Positions 25,240 to 33,240 of a stretch of DNA of 64,000 nt are shown piece after piece. The translations under genes and the position numbers were made by a program. The DNA is taken from assembly GCA_963543015.1 (NCBI GenBank), contig CAUTYZ010000007.1:1-64000 (forward strand), written 5' to 3'. The stretch is from Alloscardovia sp963543015. GTDB taxonomy: Bacteria > Actinomycetota > Actinomycetes > Actinomycetales > Bifidobacteriaceae. The notes beneath the pieces are model-generated. The model was not told the origin of the DNA, ran no database searches, and was given only the letters and a program-made list of their open reading frames with translations. Every line of letters starts with the position of its first letter. The first letter of the stretch is position 1.

Positions 25240-27846
25240 CTATCGTTTTGCAGGATTGCGCTCATCATCCGCTGCGAAGTTCTCCGTTTTTTTCGCATTG
25301 AACATCTTGCTGACTGCTTTCACGCTCATACTCATCTGAGAGCCAATGCTGTCATCATCCAATGAATAATTATCGTCTTCCGCGCTCACCTCTGGGCGAG
25401 GCTGGGCAAAGTCAGGCGATGCAGGAATTGACATATCAGAAGCGCCACCTGATGGAGATGTTTCACGGGAAACATCGCGAGCCGTATCAGGACTATCCGA
25501 AATCCTTTCAGAATCAGAAGAATTCATACGTGCAACTGGACTATTCGTCACAGATTCTGAGCTTGTAGATTCTGCTGAATTCAAAGGCGTGGTTGATTCA
25601 ACTGAACCATACTTTTCACCGTATGTATGATTCGTCTCTGTGTGAGCCCAAGGATCGAAATCTTGAGGAGGTTCAGGAGTTGAGACAGGTTCTACTTCCG
25701 CTTCTTGCGCTGTTTCAGCAAAGGAAGATTCTGAACGTTGCGCTACCTGCGAGTCCGTCGGATCTGATGGAGCATTTTCCTCTTCTGCAAATCCACTCAT
25801 TCCTTCGCTCACTGCCCATGGATCATAGTCGTTTGCTATAGAATCGGCTACAGAATCATCGGCGCTTACTCTCGATTGTTGGTCGACCTCCTGTCGGTCA
25901 ACCTCCGAATCATCACTGTGCGCAGATTCGGCTTCTTGCTTTGTCTCATGTGCGTGCGAAAGAGGCGATGACTCCCCCGTCGTTCGAACTTGTGCAAGCG
26001 CAGCTTGAGCAGCCATTTGTGCTACTTGAGCTTTAATATGTGCTTGCTCTGCTGGAGACAAATTGCGCATCGGAGTTACAGTTTGACCATCCGCCGTACG
26101 TGCTGCTGGCGCCACCAATACTGGAGTATTGTAGCGCTCATACAGTTTTGCATTCAAGATTTTTTGTAATGACGTCTCACCATTAATAACTTCGCTGGAC
26201 ACCGCAAGACCAAAGGCATGCTGGCTCAACGGATTCGCAAAGGTGAGCATCATTCGGTAATGAGCTCCGCGCTGATGCAATTCGACATGTGGAATATGCT
26301 CATTATCCACAACTGTCTGAATCTTGGCAGGCAAGGAGCGCACGATAGCATTCCATTGCTCTTGTGCCTGAGCTGGGTCGAGTTCAGCCCCTTCATGTGA
26401 AGCATGTTCTGCGGTGACGCGTTCTGCAGATGTTTCACCTGTTTGTTGATTCTGGACAGTATCAGGTACAGATACACGTGCTTCGTTCTGCGCTGGCTCT
26501 TGCTGACTCTGTGAAGACTGTGACACCTGCGAAGTCTGCGGAGATATCTCAGCATTCATACGGACAGAAACAGCTTCAGCTGCTGCCTGTTCCTGAGCTT
26601 GAAGAGCTTTAGCGCGGGCTCGAGGTGACTGAGACTGTCGAGATTGCAATGTTTGTGATGGGGATGACGTTCGACCAGCTCCTGCTTGCGAAGACGAAGA
26701 AGCCAACGCTGGAGTTTGCTGAACGCCTTCTAATGGCTGCGCATTCATCGGAATGAGCAATTGAGCAGCAAGCAATTCCAATCGCATTCGTGGCGAGACA
26801 GTTCCCACCATCGACCCTAGAGCAGAATTAATGCGCTCTGCCATCTCGTTAAGCTTACGCAAATTAAGAGCCTGAGCCTGTCGACGCATATCATCCATTG
26901 TTTGGGATGATTGACCCGAGTTCAGTGCAGACTCAGCTTGCTCTCCTGCGATAGACAAGACGAGTAAATCTCTTACATACGCAAGCAAATCCTCGACGAA
27001 TTTTCGAGGATCAAATCCACCTGTCACGACTTTCTCAATGACGCCATACAGCTTTTCACCATTGGTCTCAATGACAGCATCCACAGCTTCACTAATGAGA
27101 CTGTCTGGAGTAAAACCGAGAAGAGCTACGGAATCAGCATAGGTAATTTTTCCGTCCACGGATCCGACCATAAGCTGATCAAGTACAGAAAGCGTATCGC
27201 GCATCGATCCGCCACCAGCACGCATAGCCAGCCGTAGCACACCCGCCTCCGGTTCAATTCCTTCCTTGTTGCAAATATCTTCCAAATATGGCAGCATAAT
27301 TTCTGGAGGAACCAAACGGAATGGGTAATGATGTGTACGCGAACGAATCGTACCAATTACCTTGTCAGGCTCCGTCGTCGCAAAGATAAACATCACATGC
27401 TCTGGTGGTTCTTCGACGATTTTAAGCAATGCGTTGAAACCATTGCTCGTCACCATGTGTGCCTCATCGAGGATAAAAATCTTATACCTATCACGGGCAG
27501 GGGCAAATCCCGCACGCTCGCGAAGTTCACGTGCATCTTCGACGCTACCATGGCTCGCTGCATCGATTTCCACGACATCAATAGAGCCAGGACCATTTGT
27601 GGATAAATCACGACAGCTATCGCATACACCACATGGGTGCGATGTAGGACCTTCGACACAATTAATGCAACGCGCAAGAATTCGCGCGGATGATGTCTTA
27701 CCACATCCGCGAGGACCAGAGAAGAGATAAGCGTGCGTCAGCTTACCCTCATCAAGCGCTCGTGACAACGGTTTTGTCACGTGATCTTGCCCAACAACAC
27801 CGTCAAATGTGTCTGGTCGATAACGTCGATACAATGCTAATGCCAT
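25240..27846 (-). CDS. dnaX: DNA polymerase III subunit gamma/tau
   Basis: Motor subunit of the clamp loader. Seen: Walker A GPRGCGKTSS (44-53), zinc cysteines (C60, C63, C72, C75, C78), Walker B FILDEAHMV, sensor 1 FIFATTEPDKV, then a long acidic Gln/Ser/Ala-rich linker from about residue 400 to 840 and a short basic end. 868 aa. No slippery sequence for a gamma-type frameshift was recognised. Perfect DnaA-box 9-mers occur within the gene at 26303-26311 and 27598-27606. ATG at 27846. Confidence 0.95.
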   Translation of the reverse strand: MALALYRRYRPDTFDGVVGQDHVTKPLSRALDEGKLTHAYLFSGPRGCGKTSSARILARCINCVEGPTSHPCGVCDSCRDLSTNGPGSIDVVEIDAASHGSVEDARELRERAGFAPARDRYKIFILDEAHMVTSNGFNALLKIVEEPPEHVMFIFATTEPDKVIGTIRSRTHHYPFRLVPPEIMLPYLEDICNKEGIEPEAGVLRLAMRAGGGSMRDTLSVLDQLMVGSVDGKITYADSVALLGFTPDSLISEAVDAVIETNGEKLYGVIEKVVTGGFDPRKFVEDLLAYVRDLLVLSIAGEQAESALNSGQSSQTMDDMRRQAQALNLRKLNEMAERINSALGSMVGTVSPRMRLELLAAQLLIPMNAQPLEGVQQTPALASSSSQAGAGRTSSPSQTLQSRQSQSPRARAKALQAQEQAAAEAVSVRMNAEISPQTSQVSQSSQSQQEPAQNEARVSVPDTVQNQQTGETSAERVTAEHASHEGAELDPAQAQEQWNAIVRSLPAKIQTVVDNEHIPHVELHQRGAHYRMMLTFANPLSQHAFGLAVSSEVINGETSLQKILNAKLYERYNTPVLVAPAARTADGQTVTPMRNLSPAEQAHIKAQVAQMAAQAALAQVRTTGESSPLSHAHETKQEAESAHSDDSEVDRQEVDQQSRVSADDSVADSIANDYDPWAVSEGMSGFAEEENAPSDPTDSQVAQRSESSFAETAQEAEVEPVSTPEPPQDFDPWAHTETNHTYGEKYGSVESTTPLNSAESTSSESVTNSPVARMNSSDSERISDSPDTARDVSRETSPSGGASDMSIPASPDFAQPRPEVSAEDDNYSLDDDSIGSQMSMSVKAVSKMFNAKKTENFAADDERNPAKR

Positions 27847-27855
27847 GGCTCTAGG

Positions 27856-28383
27856 CTACCGATTTCTTGGGACACTTTGCGCTGAGCATTGTGCCGGACC
27901 GGCGCGGGAAACTGCGGTCGGGTGTGGAAGAAAATTCACAGATGGTATTGCTTCTATCCTCACCTGTGCTTCCTGCCCCTCAATGACGCATTGAAGTACC
28001 GACATTCCCCGCTCAGAAACTCTCTTACCCGCCTGCTCACACAACGTTTTATGCTCAGAAAATACGCGCGTATTATTCCCATTGTGTCGCTTTTGTTTCG
28101 CAGACACATTTTCACTTAAAGCTGTAGTACCCCTTTCTAATTCTGATATCTGAATGCGCTGAGCGATATCCAGCGCCACTTCTTGAGAAACATTACGCGC
28201 TTGCTCAGCACTGATGAGGTAGCTTCCTGCGCACACAATGCCCAGCGCGACTATTCCTGCACACATGACAAGAATGATTCCCATCATCGTGCCAGATCCT
28301 TTATCATGCAATGTCAACGCCGTCTTCACAGTACGCAGAGTATGTCTTCTCACATGGCTTCTATTCCCATTGCTCTTCCACAT
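27856..28383 (-). CDS. TadE/TadG-like pseudopilin (Rv3654c-type)
   Basis: Last gene of a Tad pilus locus. Seen: one N-terminal membrane segment (GIILVMCAGIVALGIVCAG) after a basic start, followed by an extracytoplasmic region with two cysteines. The usual pseudopilin Glu5 is missing (GTMMGII), so processing by the prepilin peptidase is doubtful. The ATG at 28383 is chosen for its AAAGGTG site 6 nt upstream; it overlaps the TadE-like gene by 23 bp. It ends 9 bp before dnaX begins. Its position matches the last gene of the Rv3660c-Rv3654c locus. Confidence 0.75.
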   Translation of the reverse strand: MWKSNGNRSHVRRHTLRTVKTALTLHDKGSGTMMGIILVMCAGIVALGIVCAGSYLISAEQARNVSQEVALDIAQRIQISELERGTTALSENVSAKQKRHNGNNTRVFSEHKTLCEQAGKRVSERGMSVLQCVIEGQEAQVRIEAIPSVNFLPHPTAVSRAGPAQCSAQSVPRNR

Positions 28384-28789
28384 GTCTTGCACCTTTTGCT
28401 TGTCCATACACCTCAAGCGGAAGCCGAAGCTGCCCTACTCGAGCAATGTCACATGTCGTCGTAACCTCGAAACTATCAGTCGTCCAGCGGATTTGAACGC
28501 TTGTTCCATCCCCGCTAACTTCGCGAGCTTTTTTATAGGCAATTGCATCAATTTTCTCGTGCGGCACTGCGGATTCTTCTGCAAGCACGATGGCATATGC
28601 TGCTTCACGAGCCGCGCTATGGCAGTCAAGCTGAACCGTAATAACACGTGTTAAGCTCACGATGAGAACTGCGACAGCCACAACTGCCGGGAAAATAATA
28701 GCGAACTCAGCAGTGACCGTGCCCCGATCACTACGTTTCAGGGCACGCATCACATGGCGCATATACTGTCTAGATAATGGACAACGCAT
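28361..28789 (-). CDS. TadE-like pseudopilin
   Basis: Minor pilin of the Tad secretion machine, anchored in the membrane. Seen: RGTVTAEFAIIFPAVVAVAVLIV, read as the processing motif G|xxxxEF (cleavage after Gly, Glu at +5) and one membrane segment, then an extracellular domain with CHSAAREAAYAI, typical of TadE. 142 aa. The ATG at 28789 has GGTGA just upstream and overlaps the Flp-like gene by 20 bp, suggesting coupling. Confidence 0.82.
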   Translation of the reverse strand: MRCPLSRQYMRHVMRALKRSDRGTVTAEFAIIFPAVVAVAVLIVSLTRVITVQLDCHSAAREAAYAIVLAEESAVPHEKIDAIAYKKAREVSGDGTSVQIRWTTDSFEVTTTCDIARVGQLRLPLEVYGQAKGARHVEEQWE

Positions 28790-28991
28790 CCGTCACCAAT
28801 TTTGTAATCACAGAACGCACGACATCCGATTTTAGTAATGCCACCAAAAGCCCTGCGAAACTTGATGCAGCAACGAGGACGATAGCGTACTCTGCCGTCG
28901 CCATTCCCTTATCTTCTACCGAGAGTTTCTTAGCAATGATTTCTCCAGCATGCCGTGCCGCAACCCATGTCTTAACGAATAAACGATTCAT
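28770..28991 (-). CDS. Flp-like pilin (DUF4244)
   Basis: Probable major pilin subunit of the Tad locus. Seen: 73 aa with the Flp processing motif G|MATAEY (Glu at +5, Tyr at +6) directly before the hydrophobic helix AIVLVAASSFAGLLVALL, and a short C-terminus. The ATG at 28991 has AAGGACGG 6 nt upstream; the longer open frame to 29078 is not supported. The 230-bp gap to the preceding tadC-like gene could hold a separate strong promoter, as expected for a major pilin. No TadV-type prepilin peptidase gene is in the window. Confidence 0.8.
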   Translation of the reverse strand: MNRLFVKTWVAARHAGEIIAKKLSVEDKGMATAEYAIVLVAASSFAGLLVALLKSDVVRSVITKLVTDALSII

Positions 28992-29221
28992 AATTTCCGT
29001 CCTTAGAAATAAAAAATTGATAATGTTTAAGCACTTTTCCGCTATGTCATATATGTCTCTATACCTCTTCACATTCACATCATTTCGTGCTTATATCTAT
29101 TGTGAAACGACTAAGCTTGTTTTGACGCATTTAATTTTTAATGTGAACGAATGTGGATAACCGTGTCGTTTATCGCCTATAAACCGCACAATATCGTCCG
29201 TAGCGTGCCCAATTTTGCAAA

Positions 29222-29806
29222 TTAGCCAATAAACGATGAAATGAGCGGAACAACTGTCAGAACGATAAATCCAGGAAGAAAACACAATCCCAGCGGCAGT
29301 AAGATTCTTACGGAAAGCTCGTGAGATGCTTCCAAAGTCGCTCGCTTTTCCTCATTCGAAAATTGTTCTATCGCATTTTCGATACGCAATATCGGCGAGA
29401 CCCCACGCTTATATGCTGGTTCAAGAACATTGTGAATTACAGTAAGAACGCACTTCGCAGAGTAAGTCATGGATTGCGCAGAGCGATCATGGTCATAGCG
29501 AGTCGAACTCGTTGATTGCAGCACACGCTTCCCTCTTCTTAGTTTCTTTCGCTCATGCCTATTCAGATATGGTTTCCAGACGCGGTTCCACTCCTGCCCT
29601 TCGGATAGCCCATGCCCGATGTCACTCAAAACCAAGCCGATGGGACCTTCGATGACAGTGCCTACTATGACCAGCGAGCGCGGTAGCGACATCCCTTGAG
29701 CTATGGTTACTTCGAGCATTTCGAGGATGAGCTCCACACTGTATATATCACTGTTCTTTTCTTTCGCATCTCCTTCGAGCAGTCGCACAACTCTGTGAAT
29801 CATCAT
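29222..29806 (-). CDS. TadC-like type II secretion F-domain protein
   Basis: Inner-membrane platform protein for pilus assembly. Seen: 194 aa; F domain with the ALIVGTVIEGPIG-like helices (actual text RSLVIVGTVIEGPIGLVLSD) and two C-terminal membrane segments (LLPLGLCFLPGFIVLTVVPL). Smaller than proteobacterial TadC (about 300 aa), as in actinobacterial Rv3657c-type proteins. The ATG at 29806 has GAGGAGGAAT upstream and begins 9 bp after the tadB-like gene ends. A perfect DnaA-box 9-mer lies downstream at 29152-29160. Confidence 0.78.
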   Translation of the reverse strand: MMIHRVVRLLEGDAKEKNSDIYSVELILEMLEVTIAQGMSLPRSLVIVGTVIEGPIGLVLSDIGHGLSEGQEWNRVWKPYLNRHERKKLRRGKRVLQSTSSTRYDHDRSAQSMTYSAKCVLTVIHNVLEPAYKRGVSPILRIENAIEQFSNEEKRATLEASHELSVRILLPLGLCFLPGFIVLTVVPLISSFIG

Positions 29807-29814
29807 ATTCCTCC

Positions 29815-30441
29815 TCACCCTGCAGGAGCATACTGCGCCCATGGATATGTATCTCGTGCGAACTTATCCAGCAAAGCCTTCGACCATAAGAATCCCGCAC
29901 TATATAACGCACCCGACGCTGCAAGACATCCCCACCCCACGGGCGATGTACAGAGGAAGGCGAGTGCCGCAAAGCCTGCTATCCAGCTCAATGCAAGCAA
30001 TCCCACAGGGAGTACAAGCAATACTTTCAGTGTCAATCGAGCGATAGCAGTTGCCTCCTTCTGTCGCTCGCGCCGATCCTCATTTCGTTTAATGTCTTCG
30101 TAGAGGATTTCTAAGCAGCGCGTAGCGGAGCAGCCAGCAGTTTCGCTTAATTTACAGACGACATACAGCTGGGAGGAAAAATTATCAGCAGGTGTACTGT
30201 GCCTGTGAGGTGGAGTGCGCACAAGTTTGCGAACTACTGCTCGTATCGAGAATCTCTCAATCGTAACCGATGCACGAGGATAGTAGCCGACGTGTTCACA
30301 CGCTTGGATAAGTGAAATTCCCGATTTAAGAGCACTAATGAGTCCTGTGAGGAGTTCACGCTCACTCCATGCTTTCCTGTGAACGTGCGAAGAATGACTC
30401 ACAAGATTCATTACTCGATTTTTGGCAATTATCCTCATCAT
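29815..30441 (-). CDS. TadB-like membrane protein
   Basis: Partner of the TadC-like protein in the pilus platform. Seen: 208 aa; N-terminal part with ELLTGLISALKSGISLIQACE, resembling the T2SSF helical core, the ETAGCSATRCLE turn, then paired membrane segments (LTLKVLLVLPVGLLALSWIA, LAFLCTSPVGWGCLAAS). Identification rests on gene order (ATPase, TadB, TadC) and these features. It starts 3 bp after the ATPase gene. Confidence 0.75.
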   Translation of the reverse strand: MMRIIAKNRVMNLVSHSSHVHRKAWSERELLTGLISALKSGISLIQACEHVGYYPRASVTIERFSIRAVVRKLVRTPPHRHSTPADNFSSQLYVVCKLSETAGCSATRCLEILYEDIKRNEDRRERQKEATAIARLTLKVLLVLPVGLLALSWIAGFAALAFLCTSPVGWGCLAASGALYSAGFLWSKALLDKFARDTYPWAQYAPAG

Positions 30442-30444
30442 TTC

Positions 30445-31569
30445 TCACCTCTGTGGCATGTGACGAGAAGGTACATGAACGCTGATTATTTTTGTAAATT
30501 CTCGCGTTCCATCATCATCAGCAGCAGGGTTTTCCTCATCGTTTAGCAAATCTCGAGAAGTAATTCCTTCAAATCCTGTTTCTTGCGCCCATTGATAAAA
30601 CGCTTCTGTATATTTCGGAGCGCTTTCACCGTCCCACGATGCGATTTCTTCTCCACGGAGCTGCCCGCAATCATCGACAACTAACCGCCCGATGTGAGCT
30701 ATGTGCCTTCCAGACTCCCCTCGCACTATATGAAGAACTATATCGAATGCACCCGCAGCAAGGAGAGACATCGCACGAGTGTCTATATTTGCCAGAAGCC
30801 CCAAGGCACATAAGCGTGAAGGCAATCGCTCGATGCTATCCGCATGAATGGTTGCGATACTTCCTTTATGTCCCGAATTAAGCGCGCGGAGCAAATCAGC
30901 AATTTCTTCTCCTCGGCATTCGCCTAGAACAATTCGATCCGGTCTCATGCGGACAGTTGCTCGGACAAGTTCGCTCAGTGATATATCGCCACTACCTTCC
31001 ACATTTGCCTCTCTCACAACGAGTGACTCACCATTGACATGAATACTGTGATTGAGCTCGCGAATCTCTTCAATGAGAATCACACGTTCATGTGCAGGAA
31101 TTTCTGCCAGCAGAGCTTTGACAATTGTCGTTTTCCCCGCACCCGTTCCTCCACACACAAGCACCGTGCAATGCGTCCGGATGATATGAGTTAGCAAGCC
31201 TTTCCATTCATAGGGAAACATGTGTACTCGGGATAATTCATCCAAAGATGACAAATTATGATTCGGCAAACGAATGGATAGGGATGCCCCTTGAGCAACG
31301 AGAGGTTCTAAAACAGCGTGGACGCGTATCCCATCCGGCGACGATGCATCAGCAATAGGACATGCGTCATCGAGTCGCTTCCCCAACGTCGCACACAACT
31401 GAATCGCAAAATTACGAATAGTTTCTGGGGATAATCGTCCCGATACAAGACTTCGCTCAACAATTCCTTTGCCCTTATCAGCCCATACTCTGCCATCACT
31501 GGTCACAGCAATATCTGTCACTCCTGACTCACTCGCAATTTCTGATAATGGCCCAAAAATAACTTCCAT
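30445..31569 (-). CDS. TadA/CpaF-like pilus assembly ATPase
   Basis: Hexameric secretion ATPase powering Tad pilus assembly. Seen: Walker A GGTGAGKTT (140-148), Asp box region ERVILIEEIREL, Walker B-like RMRPDRIVLGECRGEE, and the His box GHKGSIATIHAD. 374 aa. It follows the CpaE/Ssd-like gene by 45 bp and precedes tadB by 3 bp, all on the minus strand. Gene order matches M. tuberculosis Rv3660c-Rv3654c and the Tad locus of bifidobacteria. Confidence 0.9.
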   Translation of the reverse strand: MEVIFGPLSEIASESGVTDIAVTSDGRVWADKGKGIVERSLVSGRLSPETIRNFAIQLCATLGKRLDDACPIADASSPDGIRVHAVLEPLVAQGASLSIRLPNHNLSSLDELSRVHMFPYEWKGLLTHIIRTHCTVLVCGGTGAGKTTIVKALLAEIPAHERVILIEEIRELNHSIHVNGESLVVREANVEGSGDISLSELVRATVRMRPDRIVLGECRGEEIADLLRALNSGHKGSIATIHADSIERLPSRLCALGLLANIDTRAMSLLAAGAFDIVLHIVRGESGRHIAHIGRLVVDDCGQLRGEEIASWDGESAPKYTEAFYQWAQETGFEGITSRDLLNDEENPAADDDGTREFTKIISVHVPSRHMPQR

Positions 31570-31614
31570 ATCTCATACACTCCCCTCACTACCCACTATG
31601 AATTCGCTATGAAC

Positions 31615-32541
31615 TCACAAAAAATCATGGATAAAAGCAGACAACACCGTCGAGTATGCACGTTTTATCGGAGCAATTCCCCACCCATGCTTGTCAAAAG
31701 ATCGACATCGACGATTGAACGGCACCTGGGCGTACACCTGAACTCTCAGCAATTCTTCTACATCAGCAATCGTCATATCATTGCTCGATTCTGTAGGCGC
31801 TATAAACGCAACAGGGCCAGCAACGGCAGATAAATCCGTACGCGATGTATCAAGTTCCGTGAGAGTCGCAAAACCTCGAGCTACGCTCAAAGTCGTCGCA
31901 CGCGTCAAAAGTATCGGTCTAATAGACAGCGGAAAATTCACAGCTTTCCAAGCAGCACATATCTGTGTCGTCAGTCCTTGAGGACAGTCGCACACGATAA
32001 TGTCAAAATTCTTTGCCAGCGCTTCATAGATAGCTTTTATTTCCCACCACTCATGCGCACACACTTGCCACGGATGATACGGGAGGATACGCACACCATC
32101 CCATTCCACCAATTCGTCGTCAAAATTATGCGGGTCAATTGCCCCTAAAGGAGCTTGCACATTATGCCATCTCAGACCTTCTACCTCTTCACAACCAGCA
32201 AGGATGTCTAAGCCACCATGAAGAAAATCCATATCTACAACGCATACTCGTTTCCCCTCTGCAGCGGCCACACGAGCCAACTGCAGAGCAAAAGTACTCG
32301 CTCCATATCCTCCACCCGCGGAAAGAACTGGAACAATAACAGTCGATAAATATCCTCCATACTCGCGATCATCGAGAGTGCGAGAGCCTCTACCGGATTG
32401 ATTATGCGCTTCATATTGTTTCCCCTTATCTTGGAATTTTACGGTTCCATTCGGCACATGTTCATTCGGCGCATGCTCACGATGAAGCGGCTCGTAGTAT
32501 GGGTAATTCTGTGTTTTACCATCAAAATCTGTATTCGCCAT
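31615..32541 (-). CDS. CpaE/TadZ/Ssd-like MinD-family protein
   Basis: Localisation factor for Tad pili, related to Rv3660c (Ssd). Seen: MinD-type start of the ATPase domain VPVLSAGGGYGASTFALQLARVA with a degenerate Walker A lacking the usual Lys pair, VCVVDMDFLHGGLD (Walker A'-like Asp) and IIVCDCPQGL (Walker B region). The ATG at 32541 (MANTDFDGK) is chosen since the longer open frame runs through promoter-like DNA and Cys-rich nonsense. First gene of the Tad operon; a perfect DnaA-box 9-mer is at 32685-32693 upstream. Confidence 0.8.
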   Translation of the reverse strand: MANTDFDGKTQNYPYYEPLHREHAPNEHVPNGTVKFQDKGKQYEAHNQSGRGSRTLDDREYGGYLSTVIVPVLSAGGGYGASTFALQLARVAAAEGKRVCVVDMDFLHGGLDILAGCEEVEGLRWHNVQAPLGAIDPHNFDDELVEWDGVRILPYHPWQVCAHEWWEIKAIYEALAKNFDIIVCDCPQGLTTQICAAWKAVNFPLSIRPILLTRATTLSVARGFATLTELDTSRTDLSAVAGPVAFIAPTESSNDMTIADVEELLRVQVYAQVPFNRRCRSFDKHGWGIAPIKRAYSTVLSAFIHDFL

Positions 32542-32863
32542 ACCCACTACTGTGACTCGATATGATTCGTCTTGTCTACACGAGCAGAAAATGTTATCAC
32601 TTGTGGAAACACTCCCGGATGATACGCCCTGAGTCCACACTGAATTCACATTCCAGATAGCAGAACAAACCCCTTTTCCGCGTGTTATCCACAACGCACA
32701 TAAAACACACAACAGACGTTCTTTTGCACAAGTTTCGCGTATCGAAAACCATATTTTCGCTCAACTTCGCAAGCAAATAATCAATTGTGAAGATTCCTTA
32801 TTTTTCCCCGAAAATTAGCCCAAATATTTTGTATTTTCCGTCTTATTACGCGATAATAAAACT
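32542..32863. other. Divergent intergenic region between Tad locus and structured RNA
   Basis: Contains no supported gene. It holds a perfect DnaA-box 9-mer TTATCCACA at 32685-32693 and, at the right end, a promoter for the plus-strand RNA: TTGTAT (32829-32834) and GATAAT (32852-32857) with a 17-bp spacer. A clear promoter for the Tad operon was not found. Confidence 0.5.
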
Positions 32864-33018
32864 ACCAAGAAAAGTTAACAGTGGAGCCCACAAAAGTAAC
32901 AGCAAACAATAGAGCTGAAGAAGTTGGGCGGAATGAAATAGACTTAACCGCCAGAACAAAGAAGTTGTGCAGAGATTCCACTGAACTTGGTAAGCCACCT
33001 CTTCGGAGGTGGCTTTTT
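32864..33018 (+). ncRNA. Candidate structured RNA upstream of ppk, family unknown
   Basis: Promoter TTGTAT-17-GATAAT predicts a start near 32864. The RNA is closed by AAGTT(AA)CAGTGGA (from about 32872) with TCCACTGAACTT (ending about 32988). Inside lie GCCCA/TGGGC enclosing CAGC/GCTG, and GGCGG/CCGCC, giving a junction. It ends in a strong terminator, GCCACCT-CTTC-GGAGGTGGC-like stem plus TTTTT (32994-33018). A GTG frame crosses it, but the fold, lack of a ribosome site and terminator argue for noncoding RNA. ppk has its own promoter downstream, so this is probably a separate transcript. Confidence 0.55.
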
Positions 33019-33206
33019 CATGCTTACTGTTTCTCTTATTTGAGGATTGCAGATACTCACAGATTGTCGCTCATTAACGGCATCTGGATCATGGTTTCAA
33101 CCTTCCATCTCAGCGTGTTATCCACATTTCACTCACTGCCCCTGATAATTCTCGACAATTCAGCGCTCACAGATTTCCGTGCCTAGCGAAATGCTCCTCC
33201 AAGCCA

Positions 33207-33234
33207 TTGCAAAAGTCATGCGTGGCAATAGACT
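33207..33234 (+). promoter_or_regulatory. Probable ppk promoter giving a leaderless mRNA
   Basis: TTGCAA (33207-33212) and TAGACT (33229-33234) with a 16-bp spacer put the transcription start at or next to the ppk ATG at 33241. No ribosome site is present in between. Leaderless mRNAs are common in actinobacteria. A perfect DnaA-box 9-mer lies upstream at 33118-33126. Confidence 0.5.
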
Positions 33235-33240
33235 AGAGTT

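Noticed and set aside
32881..33186. A 101-codon GTG frame over the ppk-upstream RNA
   Set aside because: It crosses a strong terminator and a well-paired RNA fold and has no ribosome site, so a noncoding RNA explains the region better.
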